Below the pieces are notes generated by a model. The model searched no databases. It was given only the letters and a program-made list of their open reading frames with translations, and was not told the DNA's origin. The position numbers and the translations under genes were made by a program. 6,496 nucleotides of DNA, taken from assembly GCA_913054055.1 (NCBI GenBank), contig CAJXIT010000203.1, forward strand, positions 1 through 6,496, given 5' to 3'. Each line of letters begins with the position of its first letter. Within the stretch, counting starts at the first letter, position 1. The stretch is from an uncultured Thalassolituus sp. (lineage in GTDB: Bacteria; Pseudomonadota; Gammaproteobacteria; Pseudomonadales; Oceanobacteraceae). Below are positions 1 through 5,913 of the stretch, one piece after another.

Positions 1-2
1 GG

Positions 3-1007
3 GAGATTAACAATAAGCTAAAAACCATTTTACCGGTTGGTTATTTTTGTTGTGCTTGTATGGCTAATTTGAGTTTCCGTAAAAAGGAAATAGAAGTTTG
101 GATGGGTGGTTTACCAGATTATTATTTGTTCAGAAAGAACGAAAATGAAGTTGAACACATTCAATCGACACACTTACCTTTAGGTGTACTGTCCACACAG
201 GCATTTGATGCTGCCACCCAAACACTTTCTTTTGAAGATGGGGATAAATTGTTTATGTGGTCTGATGGCATTATTGAGTCTCGTAATGATAATGGCGACT
301 TGTTTGGAGAGGAGCGTTTAAAGCAAATATTTGCAAAAAACCAAGATCGGACGCATCTATTTGATGAAATCGTTGAATCTGTTAATCATTTTACCGGTGA
401 AAGCGGCAAGGATGATGATACCACCATGCTAGAAATTACAATGGTGGATGAATCTGAAATTGGTGAAGCTAATATTGATTTGGCCAGTGGTGCCATCCAT
501 GGACCCACAGATTGGAAAATGTCGTATACCTTACGTGGGGATACGCTGAAATCGTTTAACCCATTGCCCGTCATGCTAAATATCTTAAATGATGTACCAT
601 CGCTTCGCCGTCTAAGTGGACAGCTTTATACCTTAATGGCTGAATTGTTTTCAAATGCATTTGAACATGGCGTTTTAGGTCTAAGTTCTGATTTAAAATC
701 TTCCACAGAGGGCTTTACTCAGTATTATCAGCAGCGTTCAGAGCGAATGGAAAATATCGGAGATGGCAGTGTTTGCTTTATTTTTGATCACTCTCCCACA
801 GAAGCCGGTGGAAAATTAGTGGTAACCGTCATTGATTCTGGTGATGGTTTTGATTATAAGAATAAAAAAGACTCAGATTTTAAAAACAAAGGTTACAGTG
901 GTCGTGGTATCCCGCTAATAAGAACTATCTGTGAAAGTCTTAAATACTCTGGCAATGGCAATACAGTTGAAGTAATCTTGCTATGGGATGCTGAAGAAGG
1001 GGAGTAA
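3..1007 (+). CDS. HsbR-like regulator: SpoIIE/PP2C serine phosphatase plus HATPase (anti-sigma kinase type) domain, 5'-partial
   Basis: This is the C-terminal 334 residues of a larger protein. The frame has no stop back to the window edge, and the 19 codons before the Met at position 60 read as PP2C-family sequence (LPVGYFCCA), so that Met is internal. The PP2C/SpoIIE phosphatase part shows WMGGLPD, the Asp of WSDG (about 264) and the DDD cluster (411-419), which are the metal-binding acidic positions of the family. A GHKL ATPase domain follows: the N-box with Glu, Asn and His-Gly (MAELFSNAFEHG, about 636-671), the DSGDGF box (about 834) and GRG (900-908). The PP2C-then-HATPase order matches the P. 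aeruginosa HsbR type, which has an N-terminal receiver domain and acts as both phosphatase and kinase on a STAS anti-anti-sigma factor. A receiver would lie outside the window; that is inference. The stop is 3 nt before the HPt gene, which suggests one transcript with it. Confidence 0.88.
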   Translation, partial: EINNKLKTILPVGYFCCACMANLSFRKKEIEVWMGGLPDYYLFRKNENEVEHIQSTHLPLGVLSTQAFDAATQTLSFEDGDKLFMWSDGIIESRNDNGDLFGEERLKQIFAKNQDRTHLFDEIVESVNHFTGESGKDDDTTMLEITMVDESEIGEANIDLASGAIHGPTDWKMSYTLRGDTLKSFNPLPVMLNILNDVPSLRRLSGQLYTLMAELFSNAFEHGVLGLSSDLKSSTEGFTQYYQQRSERMENIGDGSVCFIFDHSPTEAGGKLVVTVIDSGDGFDYKNKKDSDFKNKGYSGRGIPLIRTICESLKYSGNGNTVEVILLWDAEEGE

Positions 1008-1010
1008 GGC

Positions 1011-1340
1011 GTGGCCAGACTTAATATGGCTCAGGTACAAGAGCTAAAGGAAATCATGGAAGATGCATTCGATGATTTGATTTCCACATACATTCAAGAC
1101 AGTCAGGATAAGTTGAAGCTATTATCCAAAGCGAATTTTGATCAAGATGCTGATGTTTTAGGCTCTCTTGGTCATAGCTTAAAAGGCTCTAGTCTAAATA
1201 TATGCGCCGAAGACTTATCGGCTATTTTTAAGCAAATAGAAGATGCCGGTCGTTCTAATGATCTTTCTTCAGTAACGCAGCTTTTGATTCAGGCAAATGC
1301 AGAGTTTGAAGCGGTTAAAACCGCACTTAATGCCCTCTGA
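1011..1340 (+). CDS. HPt (histidine phosphotransfer) domain protein
   Basis: A 109-residue single-domain HPt protein, cytoplasmic and probably a four-helix bundle, that should pass phosphate between a hybrid sensor kinase and a receiver domain. The phosphoacceptor is His55 in the motif GHSLKGSSLNICA. The family usually has Gly where Cys65 stands. The GTG start is supported by AAGGGGAG (997-1004), 6 nt upstream and inside the end of the preceding gene. The next Met codon (1026) has no such site. The 3-nt gap suggests translational coupling to the PP2C-HATPase regulator, whose likely receiver is the obvious partner. In P. aeruginosa HptB is the phosphodonor of HsbR, and this pair looks like the equivalent module. 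Whether it is the HptB orthologue or a paralogue specific to the flagellar locus cannot be told from the sequence alone. Confidence 0.9.
   Translation: MARLNMAQVQELKEIMEDAFDDLISTYIQDSQDKLKLLSKANFDQDADVLGSLGHSLKGSSLNICAEDLSAIFKQIEDAGRSNDLSSVTQLLIQANAEFEAVKTALNAL
1311..1324 (+). repeat. Perfect inverted repeat at the 3' end of the HPt gene
   Basis: GCGGTT and AACCGC are separated by two A residues. As RNA they could form a 5-bp stem with a 4-nt loop. The repeat lies inside the last codons of the HPt gene, about 45 bp upstream of the -24 box of the fliK promoter. No T tract follows directly, so it is not a standard terminator. It may be a weak RNA structure, an operator or chance. Confidence 0.4.
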
Positions 1341-1368
1341 ATATTAATTTTTAATCCCTCAACTTGAT

Positions 1369-1384
1369 TGGCCTATCCATTGCA
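1369..1384 (+). promoter_or_regulatory. Sigma-54 (RpoN) promoter for fliK
   Basis: TGGCCTATCCATTGCA matches the sigma-54 -24/-12 pattern (TGGCAC-N5-TTGCA type), with invariant GG at 1370-1371 and GC at 1382-1383 in exact GG-N10-GC spacing. TTGCA is perfect and TGGC is perfect; the three bases after TGGC differ from consensus. Transcription would start near 1395, leaving a leader of about 44 nt before the fliK ATG. In Pseudomonas-type flagellar hierarchies such promoters are driven by FleQ or FleR, but the activator cannot be read here. Confidence 0.75.
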
Positions 1385-1438
1385 ATTATCCGTTTAAATC
1401 TTTTTAAACCAACATTGTAAATCATAGATGGGCCATAT

Positions 1439-2842
1439 ATGTCAGCACTTCCATTCTTGACCCCAATGCCTCCTTCACAATCTGGAGGCACCTTAGATGC
1501 ATCAACTAACAACCCTAACCCCGCATCATCACTGGCTTCGAACACGGGTGGCGGTAAATTACATTCACCCCTCAACCAAACAGACACCGTTTCGCAAGGG
1601 GCTGGAGAAGGTGAGTCTAACCAATCGTTTTGGGATACCTTACAGCAGCAAGCGGCATCTTCCGACCCATCCTATGGGCAAACTGTTTCCGCTTATTCTG
1701 AATTACAGGAGCACATATCTATAGAAGCGCATAATGAGTCCGGCTTGGATGGTTATGAGCTAACCGTTGAAGAAATCGAAGTAGAGGAGATACAGGTTCA
1801 AGGGTTAGAACCTGCTCCAGTTGAAATCCCGGCTTTACTCGAGTCCACTTCATCGCCATGGAATGTCGCAGCTATGCAAACTGTCAGTGTTGATTCTCAG
1901 AACATAGCTAGTAATCCAGCCATGGATCAAATTATTTCTCAAAGGCAAGCGCAACCTCAGATTCATGCTGCTCAGGCGGGCGTGCTTACAACACAAGCCT
2001 TACAGACAAAGGTTGTAACTGAGCAACCTGTGGCTCAGGTTGAGATGGGCGTTATGTCTCAAGAATTAAATAAAGCGACCCAACCTATGCTAGCTCAGGT
2101 TATGCAATCCTCTGTCATGGATGCTAAAACAGCTACCAAAGGCAGTGAGGGGATTAAATTAACAGAAGGTTTAATAACGGATGTTAATGTGAATATTCAT
2201 GAGAAGCCGTTAACTTTGACCCCTCAAGATACGATAACGCCTGTCAACACAGCATCAACGGCTTCTTTGACCCAGGATATAAGCTTGGCTGAATCAGTGG
2301 ATAACTTGGAAGGCATTCAAACCAACCTGACACAAACAAATAAAGATTTAACCCAGTCTTCAAAAATGTTGTCGCCTGCTTTACAAAATTCAGGAGCAGA
2401 TAAAGTATTAGCAGGGCAAGCCAAGATAGATGTACCCCCAAGTAACCCGCAGTTTACAGATCAAGTTGCGCAACGCATCGGGATTATGGCAACTGAGCAG
2501 TTGCAAACGGCTCGAATCCAATTAGACCCGCCAGAGCTGGGATCGCTGGAAATTAAAATTCGCGTACAGCAGGATCAAGTCAGTGTGGCATTTTCCAGTG
2601 GCCATCAAGTAGTACGTGATGCATTAGAATCTCAAGCCCCTAGGTTACGTGAAATGTTAGAGCAGCAAGGGGTTGAGCTAACCGATGTGAATGTGTCTGA
2701 TCAGCAGCAAAAACAAACCGGTGAAGGTGGTGAAGGAGAGTTAACAGGGCAAGGCGGTGATGATTGGAATGAAGACGATATGGAAGAAGCCTCGATATTG
2801 ACTGAAGCTCAGTCAGACTCATTGGTTGATTATTTTGCATAA
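1439..2842 (+). CDS. fliK: Flagellar hook-length control protein FliK
   Basis: A 467-residue FliK, the secreted ruler that measures hook length and switches the export apparatus from hook to filament substrates through FlhB. The C-terminal Flg_hook domain is clear: residues about 339-425 run from FTDQVAQRIG through the signature LDPPELGSLEIKI (from 362) to the helix around ALESQAPRLREMLEQQGVEL. The long N-terminal and middle part is low in complexity, rich in Gln, Thr, Ser and Ala, and poorly conserved, as is usual for the ruler region. The tail after about 425 is Gly/Glu/Asp-rich. The start at 1439 is the first Met giving the full frame. Its ribosome site is weak (GATGGG at 1427-1432), so initiation could be inefficient. 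It has its own sigma-54 promoter upstream and a terminator downstream, so it appears to be a monocistronic unit. Confidence 0.93.
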   Translation: MSALPFLTPMPPSQSGGTLDASTNNPNPASSLASNTGGGKLHSPLNQTDTVSQGAGEGESNQSFWDTLQQQAASSDPSYGQTVSAYSELQEHISIEAHNESGLDGYELTVEEIEVEEIQVQGLEPAPVEIPALLESTSSPWNVAAMQTVSVDSQNIASNPAMDQIISQRQAQPQIHAAQAGVLTTQALQTKVVTEQPVAQVEMGVMSQELNKATQPMLAQVMQSSVMDAKTATKGSEGIKLTEGLITDVNVNIHEKPLTLTPQDTITPVNTASTASLTQDISLAESVDNLEGIQTNLTQTNKDLTQSSKMLSPALQNSGADKVLAGQAKIDVPPSNPQFTDQVAQRIGIMATEQLQTARIQLDPPELGSLEIKIRVQQDQVSVAFSSGHQVVRDALESQAPRLREMLEQQGVELTDVNVSDQQQKQTGEGGEGELTGQGGDDWNEDDMEEASILTEAQSDSLVDYFA

Positions 2843-2914
2843 TGTATTGATCTAATCATCATCGTAACGATAAACAATGATGCTGTGGTGACAAATATAC
2901 CACTATAAAAACCT

Positions 2915-2947
2915 AAAAATCCGTCATATATGTGGCGGATTTTTTTT
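2915..2947 (+). terminator. Rho-independent terminator after fliK
   Basis: A 12-bp stem AAAAATCCGTCA / TGGCGGATTTTT (one T-G wobble) encloses the 6-nt loop TATATG and runs into an uninterrupted T tract to 2947. The A-rich left arm pairs with part of the T tract, so the hairpin might also work on the opposite strand. It lies 72 nt after the fliK stop and separates fliK from the fliL operon. Confidence 0.88.
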
Positions 2948-2961
2948 GCCCATAAATTAAC
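2948..2961 (+). promoter_or_regulatory. Possible FleQ-like binding box upstream of fliL
   Basis: GCCCATAAATTAAC matches 10 of 13 defined positions of the FleQ consensus GTCaNTAAAtTGAC as I recall it from P. aeruginosa, including the central TAAATT and the final AC. It lies immediately after the terminator and about 135-150 bp before the predicted fliL start point, a normal distance for a sigma-54 enhancer. Such AT-rich matches can occur by chance, and a fleQ gene is not in the window. Confidence 0.3.
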
Positions 2962-3070
2962 AAGTTAGCGTGATTCACCGCCAAAATTTGTATTTTGACT
3001 ACACTAAAACTAGGTAGAGTCTATGTTGCGGCCTGTTGGCAAGTCTTGTCTTGTTTGCATGTCAATGCCG

Positions 3071-3086
3071 TGGCATAGCGCTTGCA
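3071..3086 (+). promoter_or_regulatory. Sigma-54 (RpoN) promoter for the fliLMNOP operon
   Basis: TGGCATAGCGCTTGCA closely matches the sigma-54 pattern: TGGCA and TTGCA are both perfect, with GG at 3072-3073 and GC at 3084-3085 spaced exactly. Transcription should start near 3097, about 19 nt before the fliL ATG, with AAGGTGA (3106-3112) as ribosome site in the short leader. A perfect inverted repeat ATGCC-GT-GGCAT (3065-3076) overlaps the -24 box. Confidence 0.85.
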
Positions 3087-3115
3087 GAAATCATTTATCT
3101 ACAAAAAGGTGACGT

Positions 3116-3655
3116 ATGGCTAACGAAAAAGAACTGCAACTGGACGCAGTTGAAGAAGAGCCTAAGAGTAAGAAAAAACTCATCATAATCATTGTTGCAG
3201 TTTTATTGGTGGTGGGTATTGGTGTTGGGGCCGCTTTATTTTTAATGGGTGGTGATGATTCAGCAGATGATTCAGCTGAGAATTCTGAAACAGCTGAAGC
3301 AGAAGCCGCTGAGCCTGAAGCACCGGCTAACGCGCCTGCAATTTACGTGAAACTAAAACCAGAATTTATTGTGAATTATCAAGTTGGCCCGCGTCAGCGT
3401 TATTTACAAGTATATATGGAAGCCATGACACGTAATCCAGCTATAGCAGATGCACTAGAGATGCATAGCCCAATGATCCGAAGTTCTATCATTTCTTTGC
3501 TCAGCCAACAAGAATTTGAATATTTAAGGTCTGCAGAAGGTCGTGCAGGGGTTCGAGAATTAGTGACAGAAGAAGTCCGTAGGTTAGTGACACAAGAAAC
3601 CGGTATTGAAACGGGTTTAGAGCAAATTTTGTTTACTAACTATGTCATGCAATAA
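3116..3655 (+). CDS. fliL: Flagellar basal body-associated protein FliL
   Basis: A 179-residue FliL, a single-pass inner membrane protein that surrounds and supports the MotAB/PomAB stator units. The short cytoplasmic tail ends in a basic KSKKK cluster (17-21), followed by one transmembrane helix (about 22-44), an acidic Asp/Ala/Glu linker (about 47-71) and the periplasmic FliL domain (about 75-179) with YVKLKPEFIVNY and the C-terminal FTNYVMQ. Topology is N-in, C-out. The ATG at 3116 has a good Shine-Dalgarno (core AAGG at 3106-3109). It is the first gene of the operon, directly behind the sigma-54 promoter, and fliM follows after 31 nt. Confidence 0.95.
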   Translation: MANEKELQLDAVEEEPKSKKKLIIIIVAVLLVVGIGVGAALFLMGGDDSADDSAENSETAEAEAAEPEAPANAPAIYVKLKPEFIVNYQVGPRQRYLQVYMEAMTRNPAIADALEMHSPMIRSSIISLLSQQEFEYLRSAEGRAGVRELVTEEVRRLVTQETGIETGLEQILFTNYVMQ

Positions 3656-3686
3656 CAATAATATGTTTTATAAAGGCTGATACTGA

Positions 3687-4682
3687 GTGCAAGATTTATT
3701 AAGCCAAGACGAAATCGATGCTCTTTTACACGGAGTAGATGATGGCGACATTGATCAAGACGAACCGGGTGACGGAGAAGGCGTAAAATCCTACGACCTC
3801 TCCAGTCAGGATCGAATTGTACGTGGGCGTATGCCTACCCTAGAAATGATCAATGAACGCTTTGCTCGATACACTCGTATTAGCATGTTCAACTTTTTAC
3901 GCCGAAGTGCCGATGTGGCCAGTGGCGGAATACAGATTATGAAGTTCGGTGAATATATTCATACTTTGTATGTGCCTACTTCTTTGAATATGGTTAAAGC
4001 AAGGCCACTGCGAGGCACAGCTTTGTTTATTTTAGATGCCAAACTGGTGTTTAAATTAGTTGATAATTTTTTTGGTGGTGACGGTCGTCACGCAAAAATC
4101 GAAGGCCGTGAATTTACACCCACAGAATTACGGGTCGTTCAGTTAATTCTTGCTCAAGTTTTTAAAGATATGAAAGAAGCTTGGCATGCCATCTTAGAAT
4201 TAGATTTCGAATATTATGGATCAGAAGTGAATCCAGCCATGGCAAATATCGTGAGCCCAAGTGAGGTCGTAGTGGTTAGCTCATTTCATATTGAATTGGA
4301 TGGTGGTGGTGGAGACTTACATGTAGCCATGCCGTACTCAATGATTGAACCTATACGCGAAGTATTGGATGCAGGTGTACAGAGTGACATTGATGAAGTA
4401 GATGAGCGTTGGGTGCATTCTTTGCAAGAAGATATTCAAAGTGCCAAAGTTCCGATTCACGGAACAGTAGTTGAGCGAGAAATCTCTTTACGAGAAGTGG
4501 CTGAATTTAAAGCTGGAGATGTCATTCCCATTGAAATGCCAGAAGATTTTATTTTGCAGGCCAATGGGACTCCTATTTTCCGTGGGCAACTAGGGTTGTC
4601 AGATGAAAACCTTGCCATAAAAATTAAAGAGCCAATAAAACGTCAAGTTGGCCCAACAAGTAATGATGGATTACCTGTATGA
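3687..4682 (+). CDS. fliM: Flagellar motor switch protein FliM
   Basis: A 331-residue FliM, the middle C-ring protein that binds phosphorylated CheY and sets motor direction. The N-terminal CheY-binding segment LSQDEIDALL (5-14) is intact. An acidic linker follows, then the middle CheC-like domain (about 45-235) with the GGDG motif (130-133) that contacts FliG, and the C-terminal SpoA domain (about 255-316) that pairs with FliN. The start is GTG at 3687: an in-frame TGA stands directly before it and the family N-terminus begins exactly here. The likely ribosome site AAAGG (3672-3676) is 10 nt away, rather far. The stop overlaps the fliN start as ATGA. Confidence 0.97.
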   Translation: MQDLLSQDEIDALLHGVDDGDIDQDEPGDGEGVKSYDLSSQDRIVRGRMPTLEMINERFARYTRISMFNFLRRSADVASGGIQIMKFGEYIHTLYVPTSLNMVKARPLRGTALFILDAKLVFKLVDNFFGGDGRHAKIEGREFTPTELRVVQLILAQVFKDMKEAWHAILELDFEYYGSEVNPAMANIVSPSEVVVVSSFHIELDGGGGDLHVAMPYSMIEPIREVLDAGVQSDIDEVDERWVHSLQEDIQSAKVPIHGTVVEREISLREVAEFKAGDVIPIEMPEDFILQANGTPIFRGQLGLSDENLAIKIKEPIKRQVGPTSNDGLPV

Positions 4683-5254
4683 GTGATGATGATCAAACTC
4701 CAGAAGATGAAACCTCAGGCCCAGATGCTGATGAGTTAGCTAATGAGGTGGCTGCTGGTGTCGATGAAGCCGGTGGAGATGAAGCGGCGGCTGCTGAAGG
4801 TGAAGGTGGTGAGCTGGCTGATGAATGGGCTGCTGCCATGGAAGAATCGGGAGATGGTGAAAGTTCAGAAGAAGGTGCGGACGAATGGGCCGCAGCCATG
4901 GAAGAATCAGGAGATGCTCAGAAATCTGAAGAGGTTCAACCAGCTCCTATGGAATCCTTTGAAGGGGTTGAGTTAGGAGAAAACGGTGGAACAACACCAG
5001 AACTGGATGTCATTTTAGACATACCTGTCTCCATCTCAATGGAAGTAGGCAACACCCAAATCCCTATTCGTAATTTACTTCAGTTAAACCAAGGTTCAGT
5101 AATCGAGTTAGATCGATTGGCGGGTGAGCCATTAGATGTATTGGTTAATGGAACATTAATCGCCCACGGTGAAGTAGTGATGGTGAATGATAAATTTGGT
5201 ATTCGTTTAACAGATGTGATCAGTCAGTCAGAGCGGATACAAAAACTGAAATAA
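4679..5254 (+). CDS. fliN: Flagellar motor switch protein FliN with extended, repeated acidic N-terminus
   Basis: A 191-residue FliN, which forms the base of the C-ring with FliM and docks the FliH-FliI export ATPase complex. The C-terminal SpoA domain (about 108-185) is typical: LDVILDIPVSISMEVG, RNLLQLNQGSVIELDRLAGEPLDVLVNG and FGIRLTDVIS. The first ~105 residues are very acidic and presumably disordered, making the protein longer than E. coli FliN (about 137 residues). They hold a tandem 20-residue repeat with the core ADEWAAAMEESGD at 47-59 and 67-79. The ATG overlaps the fliM stop by 4 nt, so the two switch proteins are probably translationally coupled. No strong separate ribosome site is seen. 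Confidence 0.97.
   Translation: MSDDDQTPEDETSGPDADELANEVAAGVDEAGGDEAAAAEGEGGELADEWAAAMEESGDGESSEEGADEWAAAMEESGDAQKSEEVQPAPMESFEGVELGENGGTTPELDVILDIPVSISMEVGNTQIPIRNLLQLNQGSVIELDRLAGEPLDVLVNGTLIAHGEVVMVNDKFGIRLTDVISQSERIQKLK
4817..4936 (+). repeat. Tandem 2 x 60-bp in-frame repeat in fliN (DEWAAAMEE motif)
   Basis: Two adjacent 20-codon units (4817-4876 and 4877-4936) encode residues 47-66 and 67-86 of FliN. The first 13 residues (ADEWAAAMEESGD) are identical in both copies, yet five of the 13 codons differ, all synonymously. The last seven residues have diverged, keeping only SEE. A fainter third copy may lie upstream at residues 19-34 (4733-4780), with 8 of 16 residues identical to 45-60. 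Confidence 0.9.
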
Positions 5255-5295
5255 ACGAATTGATATTTAATAAATAGAAAATAAACAGATTCATA

Positions 5296-5311
5296 TGGCG
5301 ATGTGTTCGCT
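5296..5311 (+). promoter_or_regulatory. Possible weak sigma-54 element before fliO, overlapping a hairpin
   Basis: TGGCGATGTGTTCGCT keeps the invariant GG (5297-5298) and GC (5309-5310) in exact GG-N10-GC spacing, with full TGGC. The -12 box is TCGCT instead of TTGCA. A start near 5322 would leave about 16 nt before the fliO ATG, just enough for the ribosome site at 5326-5330 and close to the leader length of fliL. The same bases form a bulged stem (ATTCA 5289-5293 with TGAAT 5311-5315, GCGA 5298-5301 with TCGC 5307-5310), so an RNA role is an alternative. Confidence 0.35.
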
Positions 5312-5337
5312 GAATAAATAATAATAAGAGTAACACC

Positions 5338-5913
5338 ATGTATTGGGTTTCTATGCAGTCTGTCTCTCAGGAAACTGAGAAAGTAGAAGTTATCGTTCCT
5401 GAATCAAACCAGAGTTCAACTGATCAGGTTGAAGGCACAACTGGTGGAAAAGAACAGGTGGGCGCAGGTGCAACGGCACATGAAACGTTAACTTTGTTTG
5501 GGTTTAATAATACCACAGGTACCGGCTCCACCATCGCGCCATCTCAGCAAGTAGAACCTCCCAAATTACCGGATTCGGCAGACCAATTACTTCAAGTCAC
5601 CTTGGCTTTAGCGTTAGTTGTAGGTTTAATTTATGGTGTAGCTTGGCTTATAAAGCGCAATAAAGGGTTTGCGCCATCTGCGGGTATACCCATGAAAACC
5701 TTGTCGGTATTACCGATGGGAGTAAAAGAAAAAATAGTATTGGTAGAAGTGGGTGGTAAGCAGCTTCTACTTGGAATGACACCTTCAAATATCAATACAC
5801 TGGCAACATTTGATGAGCCAATAGTGGATCCCACCTTAGGAAATGACAAACCATTCTCTTCTCGTCTCAAAGATTTGTTGAATCAGAACAAACCAGTGGA
5901 GACAAAAGAATGA
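5338..5913 (+). CDS. fliO: Flagellar export apparatus assembly protein FliO
   Basis: A 191-residue FliO, a membrane protein that helps assemble or stabilise the FliP-FliQ-FliR export gate. One transmembrane helix lies at about 84-105 (LLQVTLALALVVGLIYGVAWL), followed by basic residues (KRNK, 106-109) and a cytoplasmic FliO domain with TLSVLPMGVKEKIVLVEVGGKQLLLGMTP. The N-terminal ~80 residues are hydrophilic, rich in Gly, Thr, Ser and Gln, and show no signal peptide; by the positive-inside rule they would sit in the periplasm. The ATG at 5338 has AAGAG (5326-5330) 7 nt upstream, and no in-frame start codon exists between it and the in-frame TGA at 5311, so the short N-terminus is not a start-call error. 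It lies 83 nt after fliN and overlaps fliP by 4 nt. Confidence 0.93.
   Translation: MYWVSMQSVSQETEKVEVIVPESNQSSTDQVEGTTGGKEQVGAGATAHETLTLFGFNNTTGTGSTIAPSQQVEPPKLPDSADQLLQVTLALALVVGLIYGVAWLIKRNKGFAPSAGIPMKTLSVLPMGVKEKIVLVEVGGKQLLLGMTPSNINTLATFDEPIVDPTLGNDKPFSSRLKDLLNQNKPVETKE

Larger units (their letters stand above)
2843..3115 (+). other. fliK-fliL intergenic regulatory region
   Basis: 273 bp with no credible coding frame. In order it holds a short palindrome ATCGTAACGAT (2861-2871), a small GTGGT/ACCAC hairpin (2885-2903), the Rho-independent terminator, a FleQ-like box (2948-2961), a TTGACT motif (2995-3000) without a matching -10, and the sigma-54 promoter of fliL with its Shine-Dalgarno. 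The stretch from about 2962 to 3060 has no other signal I can name. Confidence 0.7.

Noticed and set aside
1351..1587. Minus-strand 78-residue frame over the fliK promoter and start
   Set aside because: It has no recognisable domain and overlaps the sigma-54 promoter and the fliK N-terminus; best explained as chance.
2885..2903. GTGGT/ACCAC hairpin as a first terminator after fliK
   Set aside because: Only a 5-bp stem with a 9-nt loop and no T tract directly after; the strong terminator follows at 2915-2947.
2995..3027. TTGACT as a -35 box of a sigma-70 promoter for fliL
   Set aside because: No acceptable -10 sequence occurs at 16-18 bp; TAGAGT is at 14 bp and TATGTT at 21 bp.
3036..3058. 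TGGCAAGTC...TTTGCA as a second sigma-54 promoter before fliL
   Set aside because: The GG to GC distance is too long (18 bases between, rather than 10), so both halves cannot be contacted together.
4693..4899. Minus-strand 68-residue Ser/Ala/Pro-rich frame
   Set aside because: It is the antisense shadow of the acidic, repetitive fliN N-terminus; composition follows from reversed Glu/Ala/Asp codons, with no family resemblance or ribosome site.
5295..5321. 8-residue mini-ORF in the fliN-fliO gap
   Set aside because: No ribosome site, and the length is easily reached by chance in AT-rich sequence.
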